Part shown: in pieces, positions 47,612 through 62,686 of the stretch
How the letters are laid out: each line of letters opens with the position of its first letter
Numbering within the stretch: the first letter of the stretch is position 1
NCBI GenBank assembly: GCA_014529385.2
Contig: CM043960.1
Coordinates: forward strand, 123,965,043-124,029,042
Direction of reading: 5' to 3'
DNA length: 64,000 nt
From: Adiantum capillus-veneris
Taxonomy: Eukaryota > Streptophyta > Polypodiopsida > Polypodiales > Pteridaceae
Notes under the pieces: model-generated
Seen by the model: only the letters and a program-made list of their open reading frames with translations
Told to the model about the DNA's origin: nothing
Databases searched by the model: none
Made by a program: the position numbers and the translations under genes

Positions 47612-48021
47612 CCGGGAGCAAGGGCATGCCTATCGTGCTTGCCCCCACAAGAATACACGTAATGAGCCTCCTAGAGCTACCTTGGTCAAAATTCAAGAGG
47701 AGGATGCTCATCACAAAGGATCTCCTCTATGACATGCTTGGGGAAAGGTAAGAGAACATGATGCTTTTATTCTCTGTGACCCTGGTTCTACTCATTACAA
47801 TTTCATATCCACAGTGCAGGGAGCAAGGGCATGCCTATCGTGCTTGCCCCCACAAGAATACACGTAATGAGCCTCCTATAGCTATCTTGGTCAAAATTCA
47901 AGAGGAGGATGCTCATCACAAAGGATCTCCTCTATGCTATGCTTGAGGAAAGGTAAGAGAACATGATGCTTTTATTCTCTTTGACCCTGGTTCTACTCAT
48001 TACAATTTCATATCCACAGAG
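47612..48021 (+). repeat. 205-bp tandem duplication across the gag knuckle/protease junction
   Basis: The two units begin GGGAGCAAGGGCATGCC at 47614 and 47819. Each encodes the knuckle tail GHAYRACPHKN, a linker, and the start of the protease with DPGSTHYNFIST. The element therefore has two partial knuckles and two partial protease N-termini. The copies differ at only a few bases. Confidence 0.95.
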
Positions 48022-50880
48022 TTGGCCACGAGGCTAGGCATCCAAGCCTATGAGATGGGAGATGTCCTACCGGCCGATGGTGCTTTCAAGGGGCAAGAAG
48101 CCCCAGTCACTCCCTTAATTGGGAAATTGAGTCTCCATGTCCAAAGCTATGTGGACAAGGATGATTTATTCATCTCTCCTCTCAAACATGAGGATGTAAT
48201 CCTAGGGGCACCATGGTTTGATCGCATGGCTACCAATATTAAATTCCTTGAAAGGCAAATCTACTTTAGGTTCAGCGAAAAAGATATGTACATAGATGCT
48301 AAGGAGTTGGGTAGTACCATACCCCTTGTACATAAGCAAGCTTTCAATAAGTCAATAAAGAGCTCTATTTTCGTGTACATGATTTTTGTGAAAGATTCTC
48401 AAAATGAACCTAATGCTTCAGCAAAAGAAAATATAAATAATCAAAAGGAATTAAAGTTATCCAACTTCCTCAAGGGGTTCCAAGATGTTTTTATTGACGA
48501 CATTCCTTGTGAACTACCTCCCAAACGAGGCAATAATGACCATGCAATTGAACTTCTTCCAGGAAGTTCACAGCCTAATAAACCTCCTTATAGAGTTTCT
48601 TAAGCTCAACAAGAGGAGATTATGCGGGAAGTGCATGAGTTAGTTGAGAAAGGCATGGTTAGGCCTAGCTCATCTCCATTTTGTTCACTAGTGTTATTAG
48701 TGAGAAAGAAAGATGGCACATATCGTATGTGTGTCGACTATAGAGCACTAAATAGGATCACTATCAAGAATAGGTTTCCCATTCCACGGGTAGAAGACCT
48801 ATTTGATAAGCTACAAGGGTCAACCTTCTTCACTAGGATTGACCTAAAAAGTGGCTACCATCAAATAAGGATAGTTGATCAAGACATTGTAAAGACTGCA
48901 CTTCGCACTACGTTTGGTCTTTACGAGTTCATTGTCATGCACCAATGCCACATTTAACCGCTTGATGGAGAAGCTATTCAAGCTTCACAGAAGCTTTACT
49001 GGAGTGTTCTTTGATGATATAATCATATACTCTAATTCATTAGACGAACACAAGCAACACCTCGAGGTAATATTTCAAGTTTTACAAGAGAATAAGGCTT
49101 ATATAAATCGAAAGAAAAGTGAATTTTTCTTATAAGAGATTCAGTATTTAGGTCACATTATCTCTCAAGATGGCATCCAAATGGATCCATCGAAGTTAGA
49201 GGTAATAAAACGATGGCCTAATCCAAGGAATTTGCATGAACTAAGAAGCTTTATAGGTATGTGTGCATACTATAGACGCTTCATACAAAAATTCTCACAA
49301 ATCTCGGGACCATTACATGACCTAACAAAGAAAAACATTAGGTATATATGGTCCACCAAGGAGAATAATGCTTTTGAAAAGCTTAAAGAGAAGCTTATCC
49401 CTCAACCTATGCTTACATTGTCGGATTTGTCAAAGCCATTTGAAGTCCAATGCGACGCATGTGGTGATTGCCTTGGAGCTGTTTTGCTTCAAGAAGGGAA
49501 CACCATAGCCTAAAAAAGTTGAAGGCTCGACCCTGTCCCGACCCTGTTGAGCAAGCTCTAGGGATTTATGAGAAGGAACGCTTAGCAGTTTTACATGCTC
49601 TAGACTCGTGGAAGCACTATGTATTGGGGACTCCTTTCATTCTGCGAATGGATCACCAAAGCCTTAAGTACTTCATGATGTAGACCAAGCTCTCCAACAA
49701 ACAAATAGGTGGACAAATTTCCTTTCGCAATTTCATTTTCATATTGCTCACATTGCTGGCAAGCATAATCAAGTGGCCGATGCACTCTCAAGACGGCTGA
49801 GACTGAATGCGGTATCCATAGCAACTCACAATGATCTATCTTCCATGATAGATGAGTATGCTATGGATCCCGATTACAGAGATGTGATTCCACCCTTGTA
49901 TTATGGAAGAAGGAAGAACCATTCACCCTACAATATGGTTATATTCTCTATGGCAATAGACTATGTGTTACTAACTCACTACGTGAGAAAGTAATGTATG
50001 AATCTCATGCTCCTCCTTATGCGGGGCATAGAGGGATTCAGTGTACCCTAAAAGGGATAGAAACATACTTCTATTGGCCTGCCATGAAAGCAAACATACA
50101 AGAGTATGTTTCAAAATGTGTTTTATGCCAAAAGACGAAGTTTGATAGAGGGAAGCAATTTGGATTGCTTCAACCTTTACCAATCCCTAATTCACCATGG
50201 GAGAGCATACCGATGGATTTTATCTTTGGATTGCCCAAGTGTATCCATGGGAATACAGGAATATGGATGATAGTAGACAGGTTTAGCAAACAAGCACATT
50301 TCATACCTGTCAAAAAGACTATCAAGGCCCATCAAATGGCAACCCTCTTTATATCATAAATCTTCAAGTACCACGGCTCGCCAATGTCCGTAGTGTCGGA
50401 TAGAGATCCTAGAGTGACCAGTAATTTCTAGAAGGGTCTCTTTGAGTATTTAGGTACAAGGCTAAATTTCTCTTTGGCCTATCATCCCCAAACGGATGGC
50501 CAAAGTACTATGCTAAATTAGCAAAAAGGTACTATGGTCCCTTTGAGATTCTTAGGCCAATCAATGAGATGGCCTATCAAATTAAGTTGCCCAATCATTG
50601 TCTCATACACAATGCTTTCATGTGAGCCTACTAAAGCCTTACAAAGGAGAGCCACCTCAAGAAGCTTGAAGACCCACCGAAGATCGAGGACCAAGAAGAG
50701 GTGTTGCAGCCGGAGTCCATTCTCCTACACGAAGACAAGGTATTACGAGGCGGTAAGACTATCCAACGATATCTTATCAAGTTTAAAAATTATCCTTTTG
50801 AACATGCTAGATGGATGTAAGGCATACAATTAAAGGATAACCTAAACCTTGTCAATGCTTACAATGATTCCCTAGAGTAA
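47965..50880 (+). pseudogene. Gypsy pol (PR-RT-RH-IN, chromodomain-like tail), broken
   Basis: The order is: protease (DPGSTHYNFIS, VILGAPWFDR); reverse transcriptase ([34 protein letters not shown], catalytic FFDDIIIYS); the connection and RNase H (LRSFIGMCAYYRRFI, FEVQCDACGDCLGA, IAGKHNQVADALSRR); and integrase with finger (HRGIQCTLKGIETYFYWP, CVLCQ) and core (MDFIFGLP, VSDRDPR, YHPQTDGQS). After DGQS the frame jumps to RYYGPFEILRP, so the segment with the third catalytic residue (Glu) is deleted. A chromodomain-like end reads IQRYLIKFKNYPFEHARWM. A small deletion near 48945 removes part of the block before TNATF. In-frame stops include 48601, 49135 and 50818. The likely clade is chromovirus, from the tail. 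Confidence 0.9.
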
Positions 50881-51232
50881 GCAAATGTAAATATGTATAA
50901 ATGAACAAAGTTTTTGTCTTATAAGACTCTTTTTCTTTATTGTGCGCACATGTTAATGAGTATGCATGCTTAGGATCATGTTTGTGGAGATGAAGTCTCC
51001 CGAACACCAAGTAGAGCTTGTCACTCTACTATGGAAGATTGATACGGACTAATGTGCAGACATGCTTGCGGCAACTAACGCTCTCAAGCACCAAATGCAC
51101 TAGTCATCCATTCTGGAACGGTGCCGTACGGTAAAATAGGGATCCTCTACCCGCTAGCAAACGGACTAATGACTAGGATTTATCTTCTCTACCTCATAGT
51201 CGAGGACAACTATGATTTCAAGAGAGAGATAA

Positions 51233-53116
<1,884 letters not shown>

Positions 53117-54625
53117 TCGCTCGCTTGCACACAACAAGAAGATAATTTAGGAGAGAAGGAGAGCAATAAAATTACTTTGGTACTTTGAGAATGAAAAAAA
53201 AAAAAGGCTACAGGCCTTTTATGTGGGTCGTCCCATTCACATATGGGCGTCCGCACTTGGCCAATCAACACTAACCTCTTATGTAAATAATTCTATGGTG
53301 CCCCTCTCATCGACGATCACCCAGTCCCGGACACTGCACCTATGAGAGCGACAAGCCCACTGACCCATGACTCCATACAAACAATAATAAGAATGTCGTC
53401 CTACGTTAACATGAAGCTAGCATTCCCCCCTCCTGATGTAAATTTCGTCCTTAAAATTTATGAGTGTGGCAACTGGGAAGCAAGAACTCTATCCCTTTGC
53501 TTTATATGGATCTTGTAGTATTTAAACATCTTGATGAGAGTAGTGGGCCATGGACGTGCTCACAATCAAGAAGTTAAATACTACAAGATGATGCACTGGT
53601 CCTCTGCAATATGGTGACTTCGTAGCTTCACTTGAACACTGCAAAATCAACAAGAAAATAGCACAGTAACTGCCTTCTCATAAAAATAGAATAAATAAAA
53701 TTTTATATAATGAGTATGCATAAAGAGTAATCGGTGATAAAGTATTAAACAAACGTATTTGTGCATTCTACATTAAACCACAACATAATTAAACTCATTA
53801 GCACTTATAGAGGTCAACAAATCAAGGACTCTAGCTTTGCTAGTTTTATTGTCAACAGGGCAGTAGAAGTCAACTTTTAATCCCATAGTCAATCCTCCTA
53901 ATTCCTCCTAGTCATATCAGAGCTGTTTAATTGCGAGAGAAAATTGTTTCATGTTTCAAAAATAACTAGAGGCTGTACCTAGATGACCCTTAAGTTGAGA
54001 TACGATAAAGGAAATCACACATAAACTCGTCCCTAAAAAGATTCCCTTTGGTTGACCCCCCAAAGTGTTTTTAATGTGGATTTTTTCCACATAGAGCCTT
54101 AATTGACTTTTGATCTCAATTTTTTCTTTTTGGTGGCTTTACTGCTTGTTGATTTAGAATCATGTATCCTTGGGGGGTCATCTTGACACTATTACCCTCC
54201 CCACGCTCATCACAATAGCCAAACTTTCTTTATAATCTAAAGCTAAAGGGCAAGAGAGATTAAGCCCACTAGAAAGCACTGATACATGGGACACAATGCT
54301 TCATAATAGCAGATTAAGAATTAGGAAGGCATCTTTCTATGATATTACCGACACTCTACATTGGTTAAATTAGCTTTGTTGGAATCCTTGATTAATAAAC
54401 CTAAACATGGGACTATGAGGTAAATTATATTGATTCTAAAGCAAAATACTAAGCAAGTATGCTAGATACTTTATTACCGACTGCTCTTGAAAAAGGGAAG
54501 CATGAATGCTAGAAAAGCAACATAGCAATAAGAATAGACAAGAAACACCTGTTTTCCACCGACAACAATTTGTTGATGCGACTTGGTATGGATATGACAA
54601 GGACCTCATGATGTTGAAGAGTCGA
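53117..54625. other. No recognisable gene
   Basis: AT-rich sequence with no coding motif, between the microsatellite and the LINE target site. Confidence 0.45.
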
Positions 54626-54642
54626 GCTATTGCAACGTTTTT
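54626..54642. repeat. LINE target-site duplication, left copy
   Basis: GCTATTGCAACGTTTTT occurs here and again at 61473-61489, exactly at the two ends of the minus-strand LINE. Confidence 0.93.
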
Positions 54643-54959
54643 GTTTTTCCAAGAAAAAGATCCTTCTATTATTTAATGAAAACTGCCCGTATGGCTACAA
54701 CCACCTCTGCAAGAGGTGGTTACAACAAACATGATGGGGAGACTCTCCCAATGAAAGAACAACATATATACAATGAGGCTAAATCAAGAGATGGGAGGAG
54801 GGAAGAGCCACACAGGTGGTCAGTAGTGCCATCTGAGCACACCCTAGACACTGGTGAAGAAAGGCCCAGGGCTCTAGAGTCGAAGGAAAGCCTCGCGGCG
54901 CCCCCGCATGCGGTCGGAGCTGCCCTGTAGTCCCTCTAGCTGTCCTCTGAGAGTATGGG

Positions 54960-57900
54960 ATCAGCTCTAGCTAAAAGTCACGAACAGTCTCTGCTAATGG
55001 CACAGAGGGAGCCTCAAAAATGCGGAAACAGCGGGCCCGCCAGATGAACCAAAGTGTCAGGCCACTGATGAGCTCCCAACACTCCTCTCTCTCACTGCAC
55101 CACTCCTGTGGAGTAAGCTCTGTAGAGCAGGCTGGAGTGTAGGTCTCCCCCCCTATATCACTATCATCATGCTGGTGGAAGATAGCTCAAACTGAAGTGC
55201 CAGGCCCGTGAGAGTGGACCAAGCCGCTGCCCCCCAAGTGTATTGTCTAGCCGTGGAGAGAGTAGGAATCATCCGAAGAACTTGTAGCCACACCTGCTGG
55301 GCCGAGGGATAGTCCCAAAGACAATGACGCTGACTCTCCACCAACGGGTCACAGGCTGCACATGCGGCCGAGAGACCACTATGCACAAACTAGCTCCCTA
55401 CTGCTGTAGCTCTGTGTGCAACCAGCCACCACTGAAACAAAGTGACACGCCTCGGCTGTCTGGAGTCCCACAGCCTCTGCCAAAAAACTGCTAAGAACTC
55501 GACTGTGAGGCCCTCCTCCTGCCAATGACGTGCTGCAGATGGGCGGGCCTCTCTCTGCGCTGCAAGTATATGATGTCCAAGCCGAACAATGTACTGAAAT
55601 AAGGGGACTCCTGGGTGGTCTGTAGAAGAGAAGGGGTCCCTCCATAGCCACTCACCAGGATCCCATTGTACTCGTGCCAGTGGACAACACTCCCAAGCCC
55701 ATAGCCTCCAGTGTCCAGTCTCAAGAGCTGCTGGGTCAGGGTCTATGACGCAAGTCCTCCCACATATTCCCACAACTTGAATCCTCTGGAAAAAACACTC
55801 TGCTACCTGCGGGGCCTCTACTGCAACTCATTGTAATCGTCCCCCACCCTGAAGCTCGAAGAACAGGGCTGGGACAGTCTCTGAGCAGGCCCTGGCTGAA
55901 ATGAGAACCTCTAGTCGTGTGAAGGCTCCCATCCACCAGGGTGCTACTGGCTCGAGAGGCGTGAGCCACTCTGCTAGAACTGACTCTGAGATGTCCTGAC
56001 ACATGCTCTACACCCCTCTCATGCCCTGTAGCTGGAAACCCTGCACCTCCTCTGACAAACCTGTGAACTCTAGCCAGTCACCTAGGGAGCACGCTCGACC
56101 TGCTGCCATGGGACCCCAGGAAACATGAGGCCGACTACCAACCAAGTGGCCTCTCTGAGTGCTAACCATGGGGTTGCACACGAGGGGCTGCCGTAGGTGC
56201 TCCTTTGTGCACGTCGGCTGTCTCTGCTCCAGGCGACGCCGTAAGAGCTCCCAAGATTGAAGCAAACTCACAGCGAAGCGGTCCTCCAGTCTCTTGCTCA
56301 AACCAACTTGGCGCATCTGTGTAAAGATCCATCTGGTCGAAGGTTGCCAAGGGCCTCCTGACTAAGGCACCCTGGCACGAAGCCTCTGTAGCAAGAAATC
56401 CTTCCAGGGCTCCTCACCTGGAAGAAGTCCTCTGACTATGAACTTTCCAAGAAGGGCTCTGCTCTGCTGTGCTGGATCAGTGATCCCAAGCCCTCCCTGA
56501 GAACAAGGAAGCGTGATGACCGACCAAGCCACCTTGGCTCGAGCTATTTGATTGTCACATCCTAACCAAAGGAAGTTCCTGATCAGCCTCTCTACCTGGT
56601 TGATACAAGAACTCGTGAAAATCCAGCAGAAAGTGATGTACCACATAGTCGCCAATAGCACCTGGTTGGCAACTACTACTCTACCAGCCAACGAAATTTG
56701 TGCTGAGCTTGAATGTAACAGATTTCTCCTGATGGACAGGAGAAGAGGAGCAATCTGCTGCTCGGGAAACAAGTCCAAACCAACCTGACAACCCAAGTAC
56801 TGAACTGCAGTCCCTGGGGGAATCCACCTAAAACCCTTTCTTGGCTTCCAATCTGGCAGAGGAGCACTACCAACCGAGAAAGCCAATGTCTTTCTCCAGT
56901 TGATCAGTGCGCCCGATGCACAACAGAAGGTCTCCAAAGCCTGCTCATATCTGTGAAGATTGGCCTCCTGGCCATCTAAGTACAAGGCTGAGTCATCGGC
57001 AAACTCAGCGTCCAGTAGCTCATCTCCCCGAATAGGGAATGCTAAGCCTCGTAAACCAACCTGCTGAGACACCAAAAATCTGCTCATCGCCTCCGCATAG
57101 AATAGAAAGAGAAAGGGGTCAAGAGGAAAACCCTGTCTGACCGAGCATGTGAGCATGAAGCGCTCACCTCTCCCTCCTGCCAAAAGCACCTGACTGTGAG
57201 CCTGTCTGTACAAAGCTGACACCCCTTTGATCCAAGCATCTGAGAAGCCCATCCTGCGTAGAGTGCCCTCTAGAAAGTCCCAGTCAACACTGTTGTATGC
57301 CTTCTCAAAATCGAGAAGAAGAATCACAAGGTCCTCACCACGGAGCTGTGCCAGGGCAGAAGCCTCGCAGAAAGTAAAGATGTTGTCAAGGATACTGTGT
57401 TCCTTGACAAAACCTGTCTGAGTCCCATGTATAAGGCTCTCTAGAAGTGGCTAAATCCTCAAACTCAGAGCCTTGGCAAGAATTTTGTAGGCTGAGTTGA
57501 GGATGGTGATGGGGCGTCACTGTCAAATCTCATCCAAGGAGCCACCCTCCTTGGGAATGAGGTAGATTAGGCCCTCACTCATGTTGTCAGGCATCACTCC
57601 TGTGTGCAAAATGTACTGAAAAGCACTACAAAGATCTGGGCCAAGCAAGTCCCAGTACTCCAAGAAAAAGCTGGGAGTCAACCCATCCTCACCTGGACAT
57701 CTACCACGAGGGAGGGCCCTAAGAGCCGTGTGCAGCTCCTCAAGCTGAAGTGGCATCTCAAGCCTCTGGCGCATCTCCTCTGTCACAAGACATGGCATCT
57801 GTGCCCAAACCTGCTCCCTGCATGCATCCTGCCTCTCTGACTGAGGCTCAGCCGACAGTAACTCACGATAAAATTCAGTAGCAACTGCACGCATATCCTC

Positions 57901-59086
57901 GCGCTCACAAGCAACTGACCCATCGGGCCTACTCAACTGAATGACTTTGGCATGCGAGTGCTGAGGTCCCACTGTCTCAAAAAAAGCACCAGTCACTCTG
58001 TCACCCACCTAAGTCCATTGAGATGCCTGTCGGTGAAAGGCAAACTCATGACGCCTCTCCTCTGCGCTAGCAAGCTCCTGTCGAGCCTGCTGTAACTGCT
58101 CCTCCAACCATGGACTATCTGGATGCTGCTCCTGCATCCTCTGTAGTGAAGAAATGCCTTGTCTAAGACGTTGCTCCGCCTCTCTCGCTGCAGCCCAGCG
58201 AGCCAGAGACTCCTGAAGAAAAAAGTGGCTAAGCTGAGCTAGGCCTGAGTCCACTCTGTCTGCAGGTGAAACCTGGCTTTCCATGCCCTCTGTCCAGAGA
58301 GCCTCTACCCTCTCTTTGAGTGGTGAGTCCAACAAGACCCTCTCTAGGATGCGAAGCATCGTGCTCCCACTTCTCTGCCTATCTGCCACTGTGAGGATCA
58401 CTGGTGCATGGTCCGAGAAGGATGTCCCTGCCAGGATGCCCATAGATTCACTCCTCCCACTCTGCGGTCTGATCTAGAGAAGGCAAGACTATCTGGGGAC
58501 CTCACAAAACCAGAGTGTTGCATGTATCCGAGACCCTCAAAGTCATACACAACCTCTCCCAAGCTGCCAACTTGACTCCATGCACAATAGCATGGCTGCC
58601 ACCAATCCTGTCAGAAGGGTCCTCCAACATGTTGAAGTCCCCTCCTATACACCAATGATCGGCCTGCGGCAAAGACTCAACAATCTGTGACCAAAACTCT
58701 GCACGAGCACTCGCCACATTGGGCGCATAGATGTTCAGGAAGCCCACAAGGCCTCCCTGAACCTGCATAGTAATCCACTGAGCCCTGCCTGGCACAATAA
58801 TCCCTTTGCCCACAATGGCCTGCTGCAATGAGTCCGCAATGGTCATACATACCCCACCCTGGATGCCTCCAGGTCCAAAAGCGGATGACCAAAAGGTATC
58901 ATATCGTCCACGCAAAATCTGACCACATCGCCGAATGCGGCTCTCACACAGATGGTGCTCCTGAAGCATAAGGAGATCAATATCTCCTTCCACAAGGCAA
59001 TGCTGAAGCTCCTGACGCAATTGGCCCCGCTGTCGCTGAAACTGGGGCCCACCTAGTCCCTGCACGTTCCATGAGACGATCCTCAT
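54960..59086 (-). pseudogene. LINE ORF2: endonuclease, reverse transcriptase, zinc-binding tail
   Basis: It starts MRIVSWNVQGLGGP at 59086. Endonuclease motifs are WNVQGL, LMLQEHHL, GGDFNMLEDPSDR and FSDHAPVIL. The reverse transcriptase shows CPGEDGLTPSFF, GLIYLIPKEGG, RPITILNSAYK, TGFVKEHSILDNIF, LLLDFEKAYNSVDW, VRQGFPLDPFLF and the catalytic FADDS. The C-terminal zinc-binding RVT region reads FQWWLVAHRATAVG and then GLSAACAACDP with HCLWDYP. Near the end is LTLWFIWRARCFRIF. Stops at 58009, 57523, near 57518, near 57450, 56362 and others interrupt an otherwise mostly continuous frame. The endonuclease end near 58500 also needs a frameshift. ORF2 would nick the target and copy the RNA. This copy is dead. 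Confidence 0.92.
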
Positions 59087-61009
59087 GGGGAGCGAGAGAG
59101 AACAGATGCCGCCACCACAGCAAGACGGGCTATCTTCGAGGCTGGCTTGGATGGGGAGTAATCCACATCCGAGCGTCCTCTAGATAGGCGTGACTGTAGT
59201 GAGTGCCTAGCCCAAGCCCAAGTAGAGTGAGACGTGCGTAAAGAAACCTCCTCTGTCCAAGAGTCCTCATGAATGTATACATAGCAAGGCAAACACTGCG
59301 TATCAGCAAATAAGTACACCACAATGTGCCTACATCCTGCTGAGTATGGGGGTGTCACCGCAAACTTGGCCAATGGCCACAAAGTCTGCAGCTTATCTGT
59401 AACTCCAAGTTCTCCCATGTGGTGAGAGAACTCTAGGACCTGTGTATGCATCCATCCCACCACTGAGTTGAGGGACCACTCTGGCTCGACCCTACCACAG
59501 AGGGGGAAGGAGAAAGCAACTGCTGAGTCCAAGGCCTCTGTCCCCCTAGCGGCGAGGAACAAAACATGGACCCTGAAGCAATGGACCCTGAAGCAGGCTG
59601 CCTCATGGTCTGTTGTTGCGAAATCGCCGAGAAAACGAGTAAACCCGTAGTCGAAGAAGTCCCAGCAGCGTCGAATGTCAATGCTTGTCAGACCACGAGG
59701 GATAGCTGCAAGGGAAGACGTCTGAATCTGCAAAGGGGGCCGCAAGAAGGGTTCACCCTCTCTTGCTACGCGACTCGTGGCAAAGGCGCTGCCAAGAGAT
59801 CTCCTATCCGCCGGAGAGGGACGTGTCCCCTGAGTCGACTATGAAACTGGAGCAAGAGGGGGGGGGGGGGGGAGAAGGAGCTGGGGGAAGCGGAGGAGAA
59901 GAGGGGCGGGATGGGGCGACAGAGGTAGAGGGGCGAGGTGGAAAGGTGACGAGAGCAGAAGGCGAGGGGGGAGGATGAGGAAGAGGGGGGGAACTCTAGG
60001 GGGGGAGAGACTGTCGATGGTGAAGCGGAGGTGGAGGCTAGCAAAGGGATCTCCTCCTGCTCAAGAGGACCAAAGCGGTTCCTCGTGGGAACCCACTGCT
60101 GCTGAGTAGGCACCTGAGGGCCACTCTGAGTACCAGGCTGTGGCCCTTGGCGTCGTCGGCCACGGGCCTGCTGCTGCCACCCCTCCTCCGCAGGAGCCCC
60201 AGGCTCGGAGGGTGGCTCTGTATGTGTGCGTTGTGCCGCTGACTGTGGCTGCGGGCCAGCCCTGTCAGCAGGCTGGGGCTGAGGCTGTGGTGCAGGTCGC
60301 GGCCTCCTCCGTGGACAGGCCTTTGCTAGATGGCCCATCTATCGGCAAATGAAGCACTGGTTCGAGAGGCCCGAGTACTCCACACTCTGTCTAAACCAAC
60401 CCCCACTCACCCGAGGCAGAAGGATAACCTTCGGGAGCGTGTGGGTATCTCTGACCAAAACTCAAACTGAGGGGATGCCTGCCGCCTTGGCAGCTATTGA
60501 TGCTGCCGTATGAGGTGTCTCCAGGACAGTCCCTATGACGGAGCCAATCCTAGAAAGAAGCGGTAAGTACTCCCTCCGTAAACCCGGAAAGCAGACTGAG
60601 ATGGGGATGTCTACCTCCTCTACTAGTACATCCGAAGCCGGGTCCATGTCGCCACTGTCGAAAGTGGGCGTGTTATGCTCGGATGGCCATGGACTCATAG
60701 CTATGACCTTGGATGCCATCTCGGAGGTCTCAAAATCGATTTGATAGTAACCCCGTCCGAGAATCTGCACATCCAAGATCTTGCCCACCTCTGCAAGAAG
60801 GCGGGCCTGGAGAAGGTCTCACAGCTCTCCTCTGCTAGGTCGGGTATCGAGAATCTTGCAGATGACCGAAGTCGCCTGCAAAAGTGCTCTACCTCTGTGG
60901 CTAGGCTCGCTTGCTCTGCCGGTGAAAGAGCAAGTCGAATGGTGGTCTCAGCGGGGTTGGGCGAGGGGGCTTCGGGCGAGTCCCTATGTGGCGGAGCTGG
61001 AGCCTCCAT
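59083..61009 (-). pseudogene. LINE ORF1: RNA-binding protein with zinc knuckle and unknown C-terminal domain
   Basis: It starts MEAPAPPHRDSPEAPS at 61009. A frameshift near 60775 leads into an RNA-binding DUF4283-like region (ILDVQILGRGYYQIDFE, MSPWPSEHNTP, CFPGLRREYLPLLSRIGS). In the same frame follow a TGA at 60462, LPRVSGGWFRQSVEYSGL and a knuckle CFICR-stop-MGHLAKACPRR with a TAG between its ligands. A Pro/Gln/Ser-rich linker then spans poly-G runs at 59861-59874, 59985-59991 and nearby, where an indel shifts the frame. The final 220 codons (59745-59083) contain YGFTRFLGDFATTDHEAACF, PEWSLNSVVGWMHTQVLEF and IVVYLFADTQCLPCYVYI, which I do not recognise. The stop TGA overlaps the ORF2 ATG as ATGA. 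Confidence 0.78.
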
Positions 61010-61472
61010 TTGTGTCTACTGCTGTGTCGGAGAAGTGGATAAAAAGATAACGCTGCAAACGACCTTGAAGAGCACTATCCAAGAAGGAGTACTGCCAATG
61101 CCGGCTGAAGGATACCTTCGAGAAGAGAGGCGAAAAAACAAGGAGGCCGGGGGGGGGGGGACGCAATGCGGATTGGGTTGGGATATGGCTGCGGGCGGGG
61201 GAAGGTGGGACAGCGTGCTGGAGGGGTTGCGAGCTGGAATTGGGCACGGCAGCAGGGGGGGGGGGGGGGGCAGCGCACGGTGCGGACAGGGGGGGAGGAT
61301 GCGCAGGAAAGCAGGCAAGGCGGGCTGCGCAGGGGGCGGGCAGGGCAGGTTGCGCAAGGGGGGTAGGGACGGAGGTGCAACGCAGGAGCAGGGAGGAGGA
61401 GAGGCGATGGCGAGGAAGGGGGAGGAGGGGGAGGGGGGGAGCGAGCGGTAGCAGTAGCGAGCAACGGGGGTT

Positions 61473-61489
61473 GCTATTGCAACGTTTTT
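61473..61489. repeat. LINE target-site duplication, right copy
   Basis: This is the second copy of the 17-bp repeat seen at 54626-54642. It abuts the 5' end of the LINE. Confidence 0.93.
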
Positions 61490-62367
<878 letters not shown>

Positions 62368-62686
62368 CCTAAGATTTGGAAGTTGATAGGCTAGGGTGGA
62401 AATTTAAGAGAGAAGCGAACGAATGATTGATGTGAGAAAGTATTCCCCCCTTCCTCGAGTAGACCATACCTTTTGGAAAGATGCCCTCCCTTTTTAAATC
62501 AATTGTTCCACATTGTAATAAGCTACGTGATTCATTGAGCTGCAAGGGTGGTAAGGTACGCTCCCAAGAACTAACTTAAAATGTTTCTTCATGTAAAAAT
62601 TTACAATGGAAGGTGTCGATTCATTGGTGCTTTTGTAAATACTACCAGTAGTAGGTGGGGGTTGTGTAAAATCTTGTACATCTATG

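Larger units (their letters stand above)
54643..61472 (-). mobile_element. Full-length L1-like LINE
   Basis: A 6.83-kb minus-strand element is bounded by a perfect 17-bp target duplication. The 5' leader at 61010-61472 is GC-rich with several poly-C runs on the coding strand. ORF1 spans 61009-59083 and ORF2 runs from 59086 to about 54960. Base composition (GC-rich) differs sharply from the AT-rich flanks. The 3' end next to the left duplication is short and has only a weak A-run. A complete 5' end is unusual, since most LINE copies are 5' truncated. Confidence 0.93.

Noticed and set aside
54676-54930. Plus-strand frame at the LINE 3' end
   Set aside because: It is antisense to the LINE ORF2 tail; no motif.
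60675-61451. Plus-strand 258-codon Gly-rich frame
   Set aside because: It is a shadow of LINE ORF1 and its GC-rich leader. The Gly content comes from poly-G runs.
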